In this document: one piece after another, positions 43,615 to 51,602 of the stretch
Layout: the number at the start of each line of letters is the position of its first letter
Position numbering within the stretch: the first letter of the stretch is position 1
Assembly: GCF_014648595.1 (NCBI RefSeq)
Contig: NZ_BMRK01000009.1
Span: 1-64,000, forward strand
Length of the DNA: 64,000 nt
From: Nocardioides luteus
GTDB lineage: Bacteria > Actinomycetota > Actinomycetes > Propionibacteriales > Nocardioidaceae
Direction: 5' to 3'
The notes under the pieces: model-generated
The model's database searches: none
Seen by the model: only the letters and a program-made list of their open reading frames with translations
What the model was told of the DNA's origin: nothing
Made by a program: the position numbers and the translations under genes

Positions 43615-44673
43615 GTGCCTCTTGACCACTACCGCACCCTGGGCCGCAGCGGACTGCGGGTCAGTCCCCTAGCGCTCGGCGCCATGAACTTCGACGACGG
43701 CAGCTGGGGCACCGCACCCGCGGACGCCTTCAGCATCCTGGACCGCTACTTCGACCTCGGCGGCAACTTCGTCGACACAGCTAACGCCTACAACGGGGGC
43801 CAGTCCGAGGAGGTGCTGGGCCGCTACTTCGCGGAGCGGCCAGAGCGCCGCCAGCGGGCAGTGCTCGCCACGAAGTTCGGCGGGACCATGCGTCCAGACG
43901 ACCCGAATGCGGGCGGGGCCAGCCGCAAGGCGATTCACGAGGAGATCGACGCTTCCTTGCGACGCCTGCGAACGGACTACGTCGACCTGTACTGGATGCA
44001 CCAGTGGGACCGGCACACCCCAATGGAGGAGACACTGTCCACGCTCGACGACCTCGTCCGGGCCGGGAAGGTTCGGGCGATCGGCGTGTCCAACACGCCC
44101 GCCTGGTGGGTCGCCCGCGCGGTCACACTCGCTGAATGGCGAGACCGGACTCCGATCGCGGCGCTTCAGGACGAGTACTCCCTGCTGGCCCGGACTCCGG
44201 AGGGCGAACAGTTCGGTCTCGCGAAGGAACTCGGCCTCGCCATCGTTCCATGGAGCCCCTTGGCTAGCGGGGCACTATCCGGTAAGTACACGCGAGCGAC
44301 GCCGACCGCCGGCGACAGTCGTCGCGGTGCGCATGTTGCGCCCCACGTCGGCGACGCGCTGTTCGACCTGGTCGAGGTCATGGAAGAGATCGCCGATGAC
44401 GCGGGCGGCACGGTTGCCGGCGTCGCCCTGGCATGGGTGCGACAGCAGGACGCCGTCACGTCCACACTGATCGGGCCGCGCACCGTCGACCAACTGAACG
44501 ACAACCTCGCTTCGATCGACATCGACCTCAACGCCGAGCATCTGGCCCGGCTGTCCGCGATGACCACGCCAACGCTCGACTATCCGATGACGGTGATGGA
44601 CAGCATCGCCCTACCCTTCCAGTACGGACCCACGACCATCAACGGCCTCACCTCGAGAGCTTTCCAGCGATGA
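43615..44673 (+). CDS. Aldo/keto reductase
   Basis: A 352-residue AKR. The tetrad is visible: Asp and Tyr in NFVDTANAYNGGQSEEVLGR, Lys in VLATKFGG and His in YWMHQWDRHTPM. NADPH-binding signatures SPLASGALSGKYTR and IGPRTVDQLNDNL follow. Probably reduces reactive aldehydes or quinones. GTG start at 43615. Regulated by the divergent TetR. Confidence 0.9.
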   Translation: MPLDHYRTLGRSGLRVSPLALGAMNFDDGSWGTAPADAFSILDRYFDLGGNFVDTANAYNGGQSEEVLGRYFAERPERRQRAVLATKFGGTMRPDDPNAGGASRKAIHEEIDASLRRLRTDYVDLYWMHQWDRHTPMEETLSTLDDLVRAGKVRAIGVSNTPAWWVARAVTLAEWRDRTPIAALQDEYSLLARTPEGEQFGLAKELGLAIVPWSPLASGALSGKYTRATPTAGDSRRGAHVAPHVGDALFDLVEVMEEIADDAGGTVAGVALAWVRQQDAVTSTLIGPRTVDQLNDNLASIDIDLNAEHLARLSAMTTPTLDYPMTVMDSIALPFQYGPTTINGLTSRAFQR

Positions 44674-44903
44674 ACGCCGCCGCACTGTCGGCCACCCGTC
44701 GCCACCGGACTCCGCACGTCCGCAATGTCTCGTCCGCCCCGAGGCATTGACAGAGGCGCCCACAGACGTCGACTACGCCACCTCATAGCCGCGAACGCCA
44801 GTTCGTCCATCCCAACACAAACCTGAGTCGGGACGACGGCCCACCTCTGGCGTCCAACCCATCTCCCGATCAATCGGCACACCACCACCCAAGGAGACGA
44901 CAC

Positions 44904-45251
44904 ATGCAGAGCAGTCCTGAGAACACCACCATCACCGACTGGATTGCCGCGACCAACGCACATGATCCGACCGGTTACCTGGCGTTCTTTGCCGCCGATG
45001 CCGTCCTCGACGATCCCTCGGTTGGGGACGTCTTCGAGGGGCATGCAGGGATCGGCGAATACTTTCGGTCTTACTTCATCGGATACAACACCCAGACCCG
45101 TCTAATCAGCACCGAGCCGCGCGACGGCTACCTCCACGTCGAGGTCGAGTTCACCGGCACATTTCCTGAGCGGCGTATCGGCGGGATCTTCGACATCACC
45201 CTGACAGCCGACCATCTGATCCAGCACGTGAGGGCCGACCTGCGCCGGTAG
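44904..45251 (+). CDS. SnoaL-like (NTF2-fold) protein
   Basis: A 115-residue single-domain protein: TNAHDPTGYLAFFAADAVLD, FEGHAGIGEYFRSYFIGYNT, HVEVEFTGTFPERRIGGIFD. SnoaL-like folds serve as polyketide cyclases, ketosteroid isomerases or binding proteins; the substrate is unknown. ATG with AAGGAG 9 nt upstream. A strong terminator follows. Confidence 0.82.
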   Translation: MQSSPENTTITDWIAATNAHDPTGYLAFFAADAVLDDPSVGDVFEGHAGIGEYFRSYFIGYNTQTRLISTEPRDGYLHVEVEFTGTFPERRIGGIFDITLTADHLIQHVRADLRR

Positions 45252-45274
45252 GCGCGAGCGTGTCGTCTGCGCTC

Positions 45275-45317
45275 CCCGCGTTGTCCGGGCTGCGGCCGGC
45301 GGCCCGGACAACGCGGG
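45275..45317. terminator. Very strong bidirectional terminator
   Basis: A 16-bp perfect stem: CCCGCGTTGTCCGGGC (45275-45290) pairs with GCCCGGACAACGCGGG (45302-45317), 11-nt loop, between convergent genes. Confidence 0.92.
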
Positions 45318-45328
45318 ATCCTCTGCCC

Positions 45329-46303
45329 TCAGAGGTCGGTGATGAGCGTGCCCTCGATGGCTGTCGCCAGCTGCCCGTACGCCGAGGCCGGGCTCTGAAA
45401 ACCCGGCTGGAAGTCACCGGCCGCGACGCGGCTGGCTATCTCGACGGAGCTGTGCTGCGTGAAGGTGTAGCCGGTCGGCGTGCTGATCACCGACCGAGCC
45501 ACCTCCCCCTGCTGCCCAAACGCCTCGACCAGGGCCGAATAGCGCCCCTGAGCGCGTTCCTCGGGCGTGGGCCCGCTCGCGTCGTCGTCGACGGAGGGAA
45601 AGCCCGCGTCGGTGCGCATGTAAACGCGAATGTTTCCGATCCCGGTCGAGCGCCGGGCGGTAATCAAGTCGCCCATCGGTGCGAGCGTGTAGTCCTCCTG
45701 GCCGTTGCCCAGGTCGAACGTTCGGGCCTCGGGAACCGGCAGTGTGATGAGGTCTCCGGCCTCGCGAACCAGGGCTCCTAGGTCGCCGATTCCCGCCGCG
45801 CTAGCGAGCGACCCCCGCGAGAATCCACCAGTGATTCGCAGCGCTATCGCGATGCGGTCAGGGTTGGTGACCCGGGCCGCGGTGTGGACGGCAAGAGAGT
45901 CCGTTGGCACGACGTCCCACCCGACTCCGGACATCACCATGACTCCAGCGCGTGCGGCACGGGGTCCCATAGACTCTGCCAAGGCGTACACCGAGAACTC
46001 TGCGGTTGTGTCCAGGTAGTGCACGCCCGCGGCTACCGCGGCCCGCATAAGCGGCTCGGCGGTCTCACGAAACGGCCCCGCCACGTTCAAGACGGCGACC
46101 ACCCCATCCAGTCCCGCGACGGTCTGTTCTGGGTCGAGCAGGTCGAACACTCGGCCAGGTACACCCAGCGAAGCGGCAAGCTTATCGACGCGGTCGTGGC
46201 TTCGCCCAGCGACGACGATAGCCAATCCGCGGTCGCGTGCGTGGGCGGCTATGAGCTGGCCGGTATATCCGGTGGCACCGTAGATCAGTACTGGCTTGTT
46301 CAC
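45329..46303 (-). CDS. Saccharopine-dehydrogenase-like NAD(P)-binding protein
   Basis: A 324-residue Rossmann protein. VLIYGATGYTGQLIAAHARD is the cofactor loop, LNVAGPFRETAEPLMRAAVA and GVHYLDTTAEFSVY are the conserved family segments, and GVGWDVVPTDSLAVHTAARV follows. Members include trans-acting enoyl reductases; exact reaction unknown. GTG start at 46303. Followed (50 bp upstream in transcription order) by the SDR gene in the same direction. Confidence 0.85.
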   Translation of the reverse strand: MNKPVLIYGATGYTGQLIAAHARDRGLAIVVAGRSHDRVDKLAASLGVPGRVFDLLDPEQTVAGLDGVVAVLNVAGPFRETAEPLMRAAVAAGVHYLDTTAEFSVYALAESMGPRAARAGVMVMSGVGWDVVPTDSLAVHTAARVTNPDRIAIALRITGGFSRGSLASAAGIGDLGALVREAGDLITLPVPEARTFDLGNGQEDYTLAPMGDLITARRSTGIGNIRVYMRTDAGFPSVDDDASGPTPEERAQGRYSALVEAFGQQGEVARSVISTPTGYTFTQHSSVEIASRVAAGDFQPGFQSPASAYGQLATAIEGTLITDL

Positions 46304-46352
46304 TTCTCTTCTTCCCGTGCGATCTTGGGTGTCTTTCTGCCTGTGCCGGCCG

Positions 46353-47093
46353 TCACGAGCTGTAGCCGCCGTCGACGTCGATAGAGGCTCCGTTGACGAG
46401 GGTCGCCGCGTCGCTGGCGAGGTAGGTCACCAGGGAGGCGACCTCACCCACGCGACCGAAGCGCCCAATTGGAATCAGTGAACGCAGCCGGTCTGAGACT
46501 GGGCCGTCGGCCGGGTTCGCATCCGTGTTCACCGGTCCGGGCTGGACGTTGTTCACGGTGATCTGCCGAGGCCCGAACTCGCGCGCCAAACCCTGAACCA
46601 GACCCGCCACGGCAGCCTTGGTCATGCCGTAGACGGACGTCCCGTCGTCTGGCATGTAGTGCGCGCTGGCACTGCCGATTGTGATGACCCGGCCTCCGGG
46701 ACGAAGGTGAGGGCTCGCGAACCGAATGAGATCGACCGTGCCGCGAACGTTCACATCGATCATGCGATCAATCGCCGCATCGTCGAGCTCAGCCAGCGGC
46801 TTGATGGTTCCACCCCCCGCATTGGCCACCACGATATCTAGGCCAGCCGAGGACGAGACGTCCTCCACGAGGCGGCGCAGCTGATCCCGGTCAGAGCTGT
46901 CCACGGCCACTGCACTGGCCCTCCCTCCAGTCTCCTGCACCCGCTTGACCAGCCGCTCGGCGGCCGCGTGCGACGTCGCGTAGGTAAACGTCACGTCCGC
47001 GCCTTCGGCCGCCAGATTCTCGACCACAGCGGCGCCGATCCCACGCGCGCCTCCCGTGACCAGTGCGCGCTTCTCCTTGAGCCTGCTTTCCAC
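46353..47093 (-). CDS. SDR family oxidoreductase
   Basis: A 246-residue SDR: LVTGGARGIGAAVVENLAAE, VANAGGG, ITIGSASAHYM with the catalytic Ser region and YGMTKAAVAGL with Tyr-x3-Lys. The C-terminal VTYLASDAATLVNGASIDVD is the standard FabG-like tail. GTG at 47093 has GGAG upstream. Divergent from an Rrf2 regulator with two tandem dyads between, so this SDR is the likely target. Confidence 0.88.
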   Translation of the reverse strand: MESRLKEKRALVTGGARGIGAAVVENLAAEGADVTFTYATSHAAAERLVKRVQETGGRASAVAVDSSDRDQLRRLVEDVSSSAGLDIVVANAGGGTIKPLAELDDAAIDRMIDVNVRGTVDLIRFASPHLRPGGRVITIGSASAHYMPDDGTSVYGMTKAAVAGLVQGLAREFGPRQITVNNVQPGPVNTDANPADGPVSDRLRSLIPIGRFGRVGEVASLVTYLASDAATLVNGASIDVDGGYSS

Positions 47094-47129
47094 GAGGAAC
47101 TCCCATCCATCGACCCCGCAAGGTCTAAT

Positions 47130-47175
47130 GTAACTGCGACTGTTACGTGATAACATATGTAACTGTTGCAGTTAC
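47130..47175. promoter_or_regulatory. Two GTAACTG-type dyads between the SDR and Rrf2 genes
   Basis: GTAACTGCGACTGTTAC (47130-47146) and GTAACTGTTGCAGTTAC (47159-47175) are two 17-bp palindromes spaced 29 bp centre to centre. The right one is perfect (7-bp arms, 3-nt centre). Placement between divergent genes fits an Rrf2/YwnA-type repressor. Confidence 0.8.
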
Positions 47176-47201
47176 GTCAAACGAGGATGGTGGTCTCACT
47201 T

Positions 47202-47654
47202 ATGAGTACGAACAGCCGGATGAGTGTTGCGGTCCACGTCCTGGCATGGATCGCCTACGACCGCCGTGGGACCGACAAGGAGGTCGGCACGTCAGAACGA
47301 ATCGCCACCAGCGTGAACACCAACGCCGTGGTGATCCGCCGGACACTCGGACAACTCAAGACCGCAGGCCTCGTGGAAGGAAGCCGTGGACGATCGGGCG
47401 GCTGGCAGCTCGCACGCGACGCGGCGACCATCACCCTCTTAGACGTCTACCGCGCAGTGGGAGAGGGCGAAATCTTTGCCCTCCCATCCGCGCCACCTGA
47501 CCCCGAGTGCTACGTGGGCTACGGCATCCACGACGTGTTGACCAAGACCTACCGCGACGCGCAGCGCGCATTGTGCGAGGAACTGGAGAAAGTCACAGTC
47601 GCGGACGTGCTCCACAACGCGCTCGCGCTATACATAACCCGCTCCGGCCACTGA
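47202..47654 (+). CDS. Rrf2 family transcriptional regulator
   Basis: A 150-residue winged-helix protein: MSVAVHVLAWIAYDRR, TSERIATSVNTNAVVIRRTL, GQLKTAGLVEGSRGRSGGWQ, LLDVYRAVGEGEIFALPSAP. It has one Cys (SAPPDPECYVG) and lacks the three-Cys cluster of IscR, so it is not an Fe-S type; such YwnA-like Rrf2 proteins sense electrophiles. The start ATG at 47202 avoids the operator. Confidence 0.87.
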   Translation: MSTNSRMSVAVHVLAWIAYDRRGTDKEVGTSERIATSVNTNAVVIRRTLGQLKTAGLVEGSRGRSGGWQLARDAATITLLDVYRAVGEGEIFALPSAPPDPECYVGYGIHDVLTKTYRDAQRALCEELEKVTVADVLHNALALYITRSGH

Positions 47655-47693
47655 GACCGGGCGGATAACGGAAGCACGGCAAGGACAAGAAGA

Positions 47694-48164
47694 ATGACAG
47701 ACAGCACTCAGCAGGTGGACACTCACGACGAGGCCGAGATCAAGTCAGTGATCCTCGACTACGTCGAGGCGCTCGACGGTCGGGACTTCGACCGGATCGC
47801 CAGCGTGTTCACGGACACCGCAGAACTCGAGAACACCTTCGAGGCATACATCCCGGGCGCTGACGCGTTCACTGGGGTGCTCGCCCGCGGCGCGCACGCC
47901 ATCGCGGAGTCTGTCGGCGGCCTCATGGGGCGGATCGACGCGACCCAACACTTCTTGGGCGCCATGTGGTTCGACCTCACCGACGACGGCGTACGAACGC
48001 GTACGCAGGTCATCGCCCATCACCATCGTGGCGGGGGCCATTACCACACCGGCGGTACATACACGGACTACTTCGTTCGAACCAAGGACGGCTGGCGCAT
48101 CCGTCGCCGCGAACTGCACACGGTCTGGACTACCGGCGACGCAAGCGTGGTCTCAGGGGCCTAG
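47694..48164 (+). CDS. SnoaL-like (NTF2-fold) protein
   Basis: A 156-residue protein: EIKSVILDYVEALDGRDFDR, VFTDTAELENTFEAYIPGAD, THFLGAMWFDLTDDG-like TQHFLGAMWFDLTDDGVRTR, THHHRGGGHYHTGGTYTDYF-like HHHRGGGHYHTGGTYTDYFV. This is the SnoaL_4-type pattern, often annotated as nuclear transport factor 2 family. It follows the Rrf2 gene by 39 bp and is probably co-transcribed. Confidence 0.8.
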   Translation: MTDSTQQVDTHDEAEIKSVILDYVEALDGRDFDRIASVFTDTAELENTFEAYIPGADAFTGVLARGAHAIAESVGGLMGRIDATQHFLGAMWFDLTDDGVRTRTQVIAHHHRGGGHYHTGGTYTDYFVRTKDGWRIRRRELHTVWTTGDASVVSGA

Positions 48165-48395
48165 TCGGACCAGGGTCCGGGTCTGATGAAGGCGAAGAAC
48201 ATCTAGCATCGGCGCGCATGCGTACGCATCACTATCCGAGAGCCGGGCGCGTCTCGTCAGTGCGCTGGAAGACATAGCCAACACAGAAGCTCCGCGCCGA
48301 ATTGGCCCTATTCGCAAGTTCTTGCATGGCGTAGCCCGAGCACGCTGCAAATGGCGCCAAGACTCCGAGGGCAACTAGCGCGCCGGGTCCCCCGA

Positions 48396-48869
48396 TCAGT
48401 CCGCCAAAAGCTTGGCCTTGGCAGTCTGGAACTCGGAGTTAGTGATGAGCCCTCGCGCCTTGAGGTCACCGAGCCGAGCCAATTCGTCGGGCAAACTTGA
48501 ACGCCTTGGGCCTGCCGCATCGTTCGCCTCGACAGTGCCGCCGGACTCAACGTACTTTTGAACCCTTGCGGAGACCGCGGCGAGAAGTCTGGTTACGTTC
48601 TTGGCCTCAGGTCCGCGCGCGGTCAGGTTCGCCTTCATGTTGGCGCCCCCGGAGACCTGTATGGACGAACCCGACGGCTCGGGCGTCACAGATAGGGACA
48701 GCGTCGCACCCCATGAAAAGCCGCTCATCGGCGTACCGACGCGGACGGCTTTTCCGAAATCGTCCTTCGCTTTGAGCGTGAATCGCACGTCCCGTACCGC
48801 TTCCACGAGAGCGGCATAGGCGACATCAGGCGATACCGGATAGAAGCGACGGTCATCGAGTTGACTCAC
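48396..48869 (-). CDS. Protein with C-terminal SHOCT domain
   Basis: A 157-residue protein. The N-terminal 105 or so residues are a beta-rich domain (ATLSLSVTPEPSGSSIQVSG), and the end LARLGDLKARGLITNSEFQT plus AKAKLLAD is a SHOCT domain, an oligomerisation module. GTG start at 48869. Function unknown. Confidence 0.75.
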   Translation of the reverse strand: MSQLDDRRFYPVSPDVAYAALVEAVRDVRFTLKAKDDFGKAVRVGTPMSGFSWGATLSLSVTPEPSGSSIQVSGGANMKANLTARGPEAKNVTRLLAAVSARVQKYVESGGTVEANDAAGPRRSSLPDELARLGDLKARGLITNSEFQTAKAKLLAD

Positions 48870-48962
48870 CCGCTCAGCGTGCCCTGCGTGTACGCCGAAT
48901 CAACTCCCGCCTCGGTGGCTTACCGAATAATGAGGACCCAACAAATGAGGTCACGTCCCTAA

Positions 48963-49313
48963 TCAGACGACCGACGGCCACCGCACCGTGAGTACGACCG
49001 AGTCATCGAACGCCTGCCAAGAATGAGGTGTGCCCGGCCCGAAAACCACGAAGTCGCCCTCTCGCTTCATCTCTTGCTCACCATCCGGCAGACGCACAGC
49101 GAAGTGACCTCGGAGGAGCATGACCATCGTCGTACGGACTTCCTCCTCGGCGACAGTCCACTCGTGACGCTCCTCCCCCGCTTGGTGCGTGCCCCACTTG
49201 ATTTCGACGTCGGTCGAGTGCAGCGGGCTGGACTCAGGGTCGATGAAGTGGCCGATGAGCCAGCCGCGGCGCTCTGCGCCGTCGTCGTACGCGTTGCCGG
49301 ACGCGGTGAAGGT
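48963..49313 (-). pseudogene. 5'-truncated cupin-domain protein
   Basis: An open frame ending at 48963 reads ERRGWLIGHFIDPESSPLHS, then WGTHQAGEERHEWTVAEEEV, MVMLLRGHFAVRLPDGEQEM and VFGPGTPHSWQAFDDSVVLT, clearly a cupin. Reading upstream, the frame meets TAG (49314-49316) with no ATG, GTG or TTG between it and the homologous region, so the start has been lost. The break lies at the point where integrase-like sequence begins on the other strand. Confidence 0.7.
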
Positions 49314-49389
49314 CTACGCGCACGCCGTGGACGGCCAAGGCCCAGCCGCGATGAAGCGCATCGAGGATGCCCTCAACGACGAGAAGTAG
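49291..49389 (+). pseudogene. Fragment resembling the C-terminus of a tyrosine recombinase
   Basis: The last 32 codons before a TAG at 49387 read ALPDAVKVYAHAVDGQGPAA then MKRIEDALNDEK. The YAH at the expected position of the nucleophilic Tyr, followed by an Ala-rich tail, is how many integrases end (TLxxYAHx...AAxxxxxAL). It lies 58 bp from the intact tRNA-Lys, the place an integrase gene normally occupies. Only the tail remains, so this is a motif-level call. Confidence 0.5.
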
Positions 49390-49400
49390 CATCCAAACAG

Positions 49401-49439
49401 CCAGGGCTCCGGGCGCACACCGTGCACTCGGAGCCCTGG
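49401..49439. terminator. Hairpin next to tRNA-Lys
   Basis: CCAGGGCTCCG (49401-49411) pairs perfectly with CGGAGCCCTGG (49429-49439), loop 17 nt. It sits between the integrase-like fragment and the 3' end of tRNA-Lys and could terminate either. Confidence 0.75.
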
Positions 49440-49446
49440 ACATTGG

Positions 49447-49519
49447 TAGGCCGTGTCGGGCTCGAACCGACGACCCGAAGATTAAAAGTCTCCTGCTCTA
49501 CCAACTGAGCTAACGGCCC
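49447..49519 (-). tRNA. tRNA-Lys(UUU), complete, carried inside the element
   Basis: A 73-nt cloverleaf: acceptor GGGCCGT/ACGGCCT with a G-U first pair, D-stem GCTC/GAGC, anticodon stem GGAGA/TCTTC, loop CTTTTAA (anticodon UUU), T-arm GTCGG-TTCGAGC-CCGAC, discriminator A and an encoded CCA down to 49444. It differs from the split native gene in the anticodon stem (GTGGA/TCCAT there), in T-loop position A/C, and in encoding CCA, so it is not a product of recombination between the halves. Confidence 0.96.
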
Positions 49520-49582
49520 AAGGACAGTCTGCCGCAAGGCTCAGCGCGAGGACCAACCCGGGCGACACCGGACACATCCCCT

Positions 49583-50932
49583 CTACTCGGACTCGCCAAC
49601 TTCCCCCCACTTCGCGGCTGACTGCGCCGGCGGACCCCATGGGTCTGTCGGTCCCCAGCTCGGCTGGTTCCAAGGGTCCGGTTCACCCTCTTCGCTCGCT
49701 TCTTCGACATAACCGGCACCAGCCGACGTCGTCGAGGCAAACTCGACATGCCACTCGGCTCGCGCAACGAGTTCATCGAACGTGAGCACCTCCGGCTCGT
49801 TGAGGTTGCGCCTGAACAACTCGAAGCTCCGAACCTTGTCCCGGACAGGACCACCGCTCGCGCCAGTCAACTGGTCGAGTAATCCCACGATCACGAAGCA
49901 TCGCGGCCGAACGAGGAATGTTCCAGACGTGAGTAGCTCGCCCTCATCAGTCTGGTCTTGCAGATAGTCACCAACTTCCTGACACGCTCGATGCACGGTC
50001 TGCTGCACCTGCACGACCGCACCCGCCAACTCCGGGGACGGACTCCAGCATCCCGGTCGGTACTCCTTCTTCAGAAGGTCTGTGCGGTGGTGCTTGATCT
50101 CGGCGAACACCAAGGACTGAATAACCCCCGTAGTCCTCATCAGGGCATCCGCTCGTTTGCCTGCGTTGGTGAAACTCGGGCCTACGACAGTCTGTTCAAG
50201 GCGGCCATCGTCCCAGGAAGTGAGGATTTGTCCTCCGAGTCCAACCCCGAGGATCCAGGGATTCTCTTCCAACAACTGCTGCCAAGCCTTCTCAGGGCCT
50301 CCGGCGTCAGCCGCAGCCGCGTCGAAAGCCACGGGCTCGTCAAGCCACCGGCGCATCATCGCTGCAACCTCGCGACGTCGCTGGAGCGCAATAACGTCGT
50401 CGGCATTCGCATCTGATTCGATCAGGTCACGGAATCGTTCCGGCTCACCTGAATACATCCTCTCCACCGCCCAAGGGTCCTCAAAGACATCCCGAAGCAA
50501 CTGGTCGTCGACATGGACGGTGGTCTCCCCCTCGATCGGAATATCGTCGACTGCCCGCAACAGGTCGATCAGGGACCTGGCTTGCGTTCGGTTCAGATCA
50601 AGGACTCTCTCTAACTTGGTCTCGTCCCCATTGGCGGGCACCCTCTGGATGCGCAGTCGTCGGACCGCTCCCTGTGACCGTGCGATCTGCAACTGCAGTT
50701 GCTTGCGCCCTCCATGCGTCTCAAGCACCACGTGGTTCGTCCATTCCCAGCCTTCGCTGTCCTTGGCCTCGACCTCGTCGAACACGCGGTAGATGTAGCG
50801 CGATGGATGCCCAACGTCCTGTCCGATCGCCGCTGTGAAACTCCTGCTCACGTACGTGCGTGTCGTCAGCCGACCCCGGGCGTAGGTGACCTCGTTGGCC
50901 TCGGCGAAGTCCTCGAACCGGGTAGTCGGCAT
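49583..50932 (-). CDS. sduA: Shedu-type (SduA, DUF4263) anti-phage nuclease
   Basis: A 449-residue protein. The C-terminal DUF4263 domain is recognisable: EKAWQQLLEENPWILGVGLG, RADALMRTTGVIQSLVFAEI then KHHRTDLLKKEYRPGCWSPS and ELAGAVVQVQQTVHRA. The D...ExK of a PD-(D/E)xK nuclease lies in ADAL and AEIKHH. The N-terminal 230 residues form a variable, mostly beta domain (TTVHVDDQLLRDVFEDP), the usual sensor position in Shedu. A 60-residue Gly/Trp/Pro tail follows (WNQPSWGPTDPWGPPA). The ATG at 50932 starts the folded region. Located in the mobile element beside its tRNA-Lys, typical defence-island cargo. Confidence 0.85.
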   Translation of the reverse strand: MPTTRFEDFAEANEVTYARGRLTTRTYVSRSFTAAIGQDVGHPSRYIYRVFDEVEAKDSEGWEWTNHVVLETHGGRKQLQLQIARSQGAVRRLRIQRVPANGDETKLERVLDLNRTQARSLIDLLRAVDDIPIEGETTVHVDDQLLRDVFEDPWAVERMYSGEPERFRDLIESDANADDVIALQRRREVAAMMRRWLDEPVAFDAAAADAGGPEKAWQQLLEENPWILGVGLGGQILTSWDDGRLEQTVVGPSFTNAGKRADALMRTTGVIQSLVFAEIKHHRTDLLKKEYRPGCWSPSPELAGAVVQVQQTVHRACQEVGDYLQDQTDEGELLTSGTFLVRPRCFVIVGLLDQLTGASGGPVRDKVRSFELFRRNLNEPEVLTFDELVARAEWHVEFASTTSAGAGYVEEASEEGEPDPWNQPSWGPTDPWGPPAQSAAKWGEVGESE

Positions 50933-51039
50933 ACCAACAAGTCTGCCCCGCGAGCTGGCCGAGCAGGGACGGTTTGGCGACCCGACGTACCCATTCTGAG
51001 GGAGGGCGTGAGGTGTGCACGCCGCAGTAGCGTGCTCGC

Positions 51040-51377
51040 ATGACTTACAAGGGATGGCCTCGCGATCGATCGACCGGACCCGGCGGAGGTCTAAGCACAG
51101 GTCCCGGCGGAGGTCTGAGCACCGGGCCCGGCGGTGGAGCATCGACGGGCCCGGGTGGCGGTCTAAGCACTGGCCCCGGAGGAGGCCTCTCAACAGGCCC
51201 GGGTGGCGGCCTTAGCACCGGCCCCGGAGGAGGCCTCTCAACAGGCCCGGGTGGCGGTCTAAGCACCGGCACACGAGCAACATCCCGCCCCTAGAGACGT
51301 TCATCCCGATCCTTCGGCAACGGGGCTACGACTGGGCAGCAGACCTGCTGGCGAAGGCACATGGCCTCTCGTCGTAG
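51040..51377 (+). pseudogene. Gly-rich octapeptide-repeat protein gene with a frameshift
   Basis: Starts [10 protein letters not shown] followed by eight units of (L/A)STGPGGG (24-bp DNA repeats) to LSTG. The frame then runs TRATSRP and stops at 51294. In the frame displaced by one base, the sequence continues with [20 protein letters not shown] then YDWAADLLAKAHGLSS and a stop at 51375. That tail (SNIPPxxxFIxxLRxRG) is what follows such repeats in intact small proteins that I recall from other bacteria. A single-base deletion near 51272 explains the break. Divergent from the Shedu gene, 107 bp apart. Function unknown. Confidence 0.7.
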
Positions 51378-51602
51378 TGCTCACCGTCCAGACCCGCCCT
51401 GCCCTTCGGACAGCGTCGGCGGGGCACGGCTCGGCTCCCTCGGAGCATTTGTCGACCGAATCTTAGGGGAGAAATAGGGGACAGTCAGCCGTAGAACGCC
51501 ATCGAACACCAGAGCGAGTCGGACAGAATCAAAGGCATTGCGACCTGGAATAACATGACCAGATGGCGCTGTCACCACTCACAACGGAGCGCCCCGTAGA
51601 AA

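Noticed and set aside
48165-48395. Hydrophobic minus-strand frame overlapping the end of the SHOCT gene (GGLIGGPGALVALGVLAPFA)
   Set aside because: No usable start codon and mixed codon bias; no gene is called in this 230-bp gap.
49023-49508. 161-codon plus-strand ORF through the cupin fragment and tRNA-Lys
   Set aside because: It is antisense to cupin and tRNA; the tail GRVGLEPTTRRLKVSCSTN is the well-known false translation of a reverse-strand tRNA.
51381-51578. 65-codon minus-strand ORF near the right element end
   Set aside because: No recognisable domain; tempting as an integrase remnant because of its position, but nothing in MVTAPSGHVIPGRNAFDSVR supports that.
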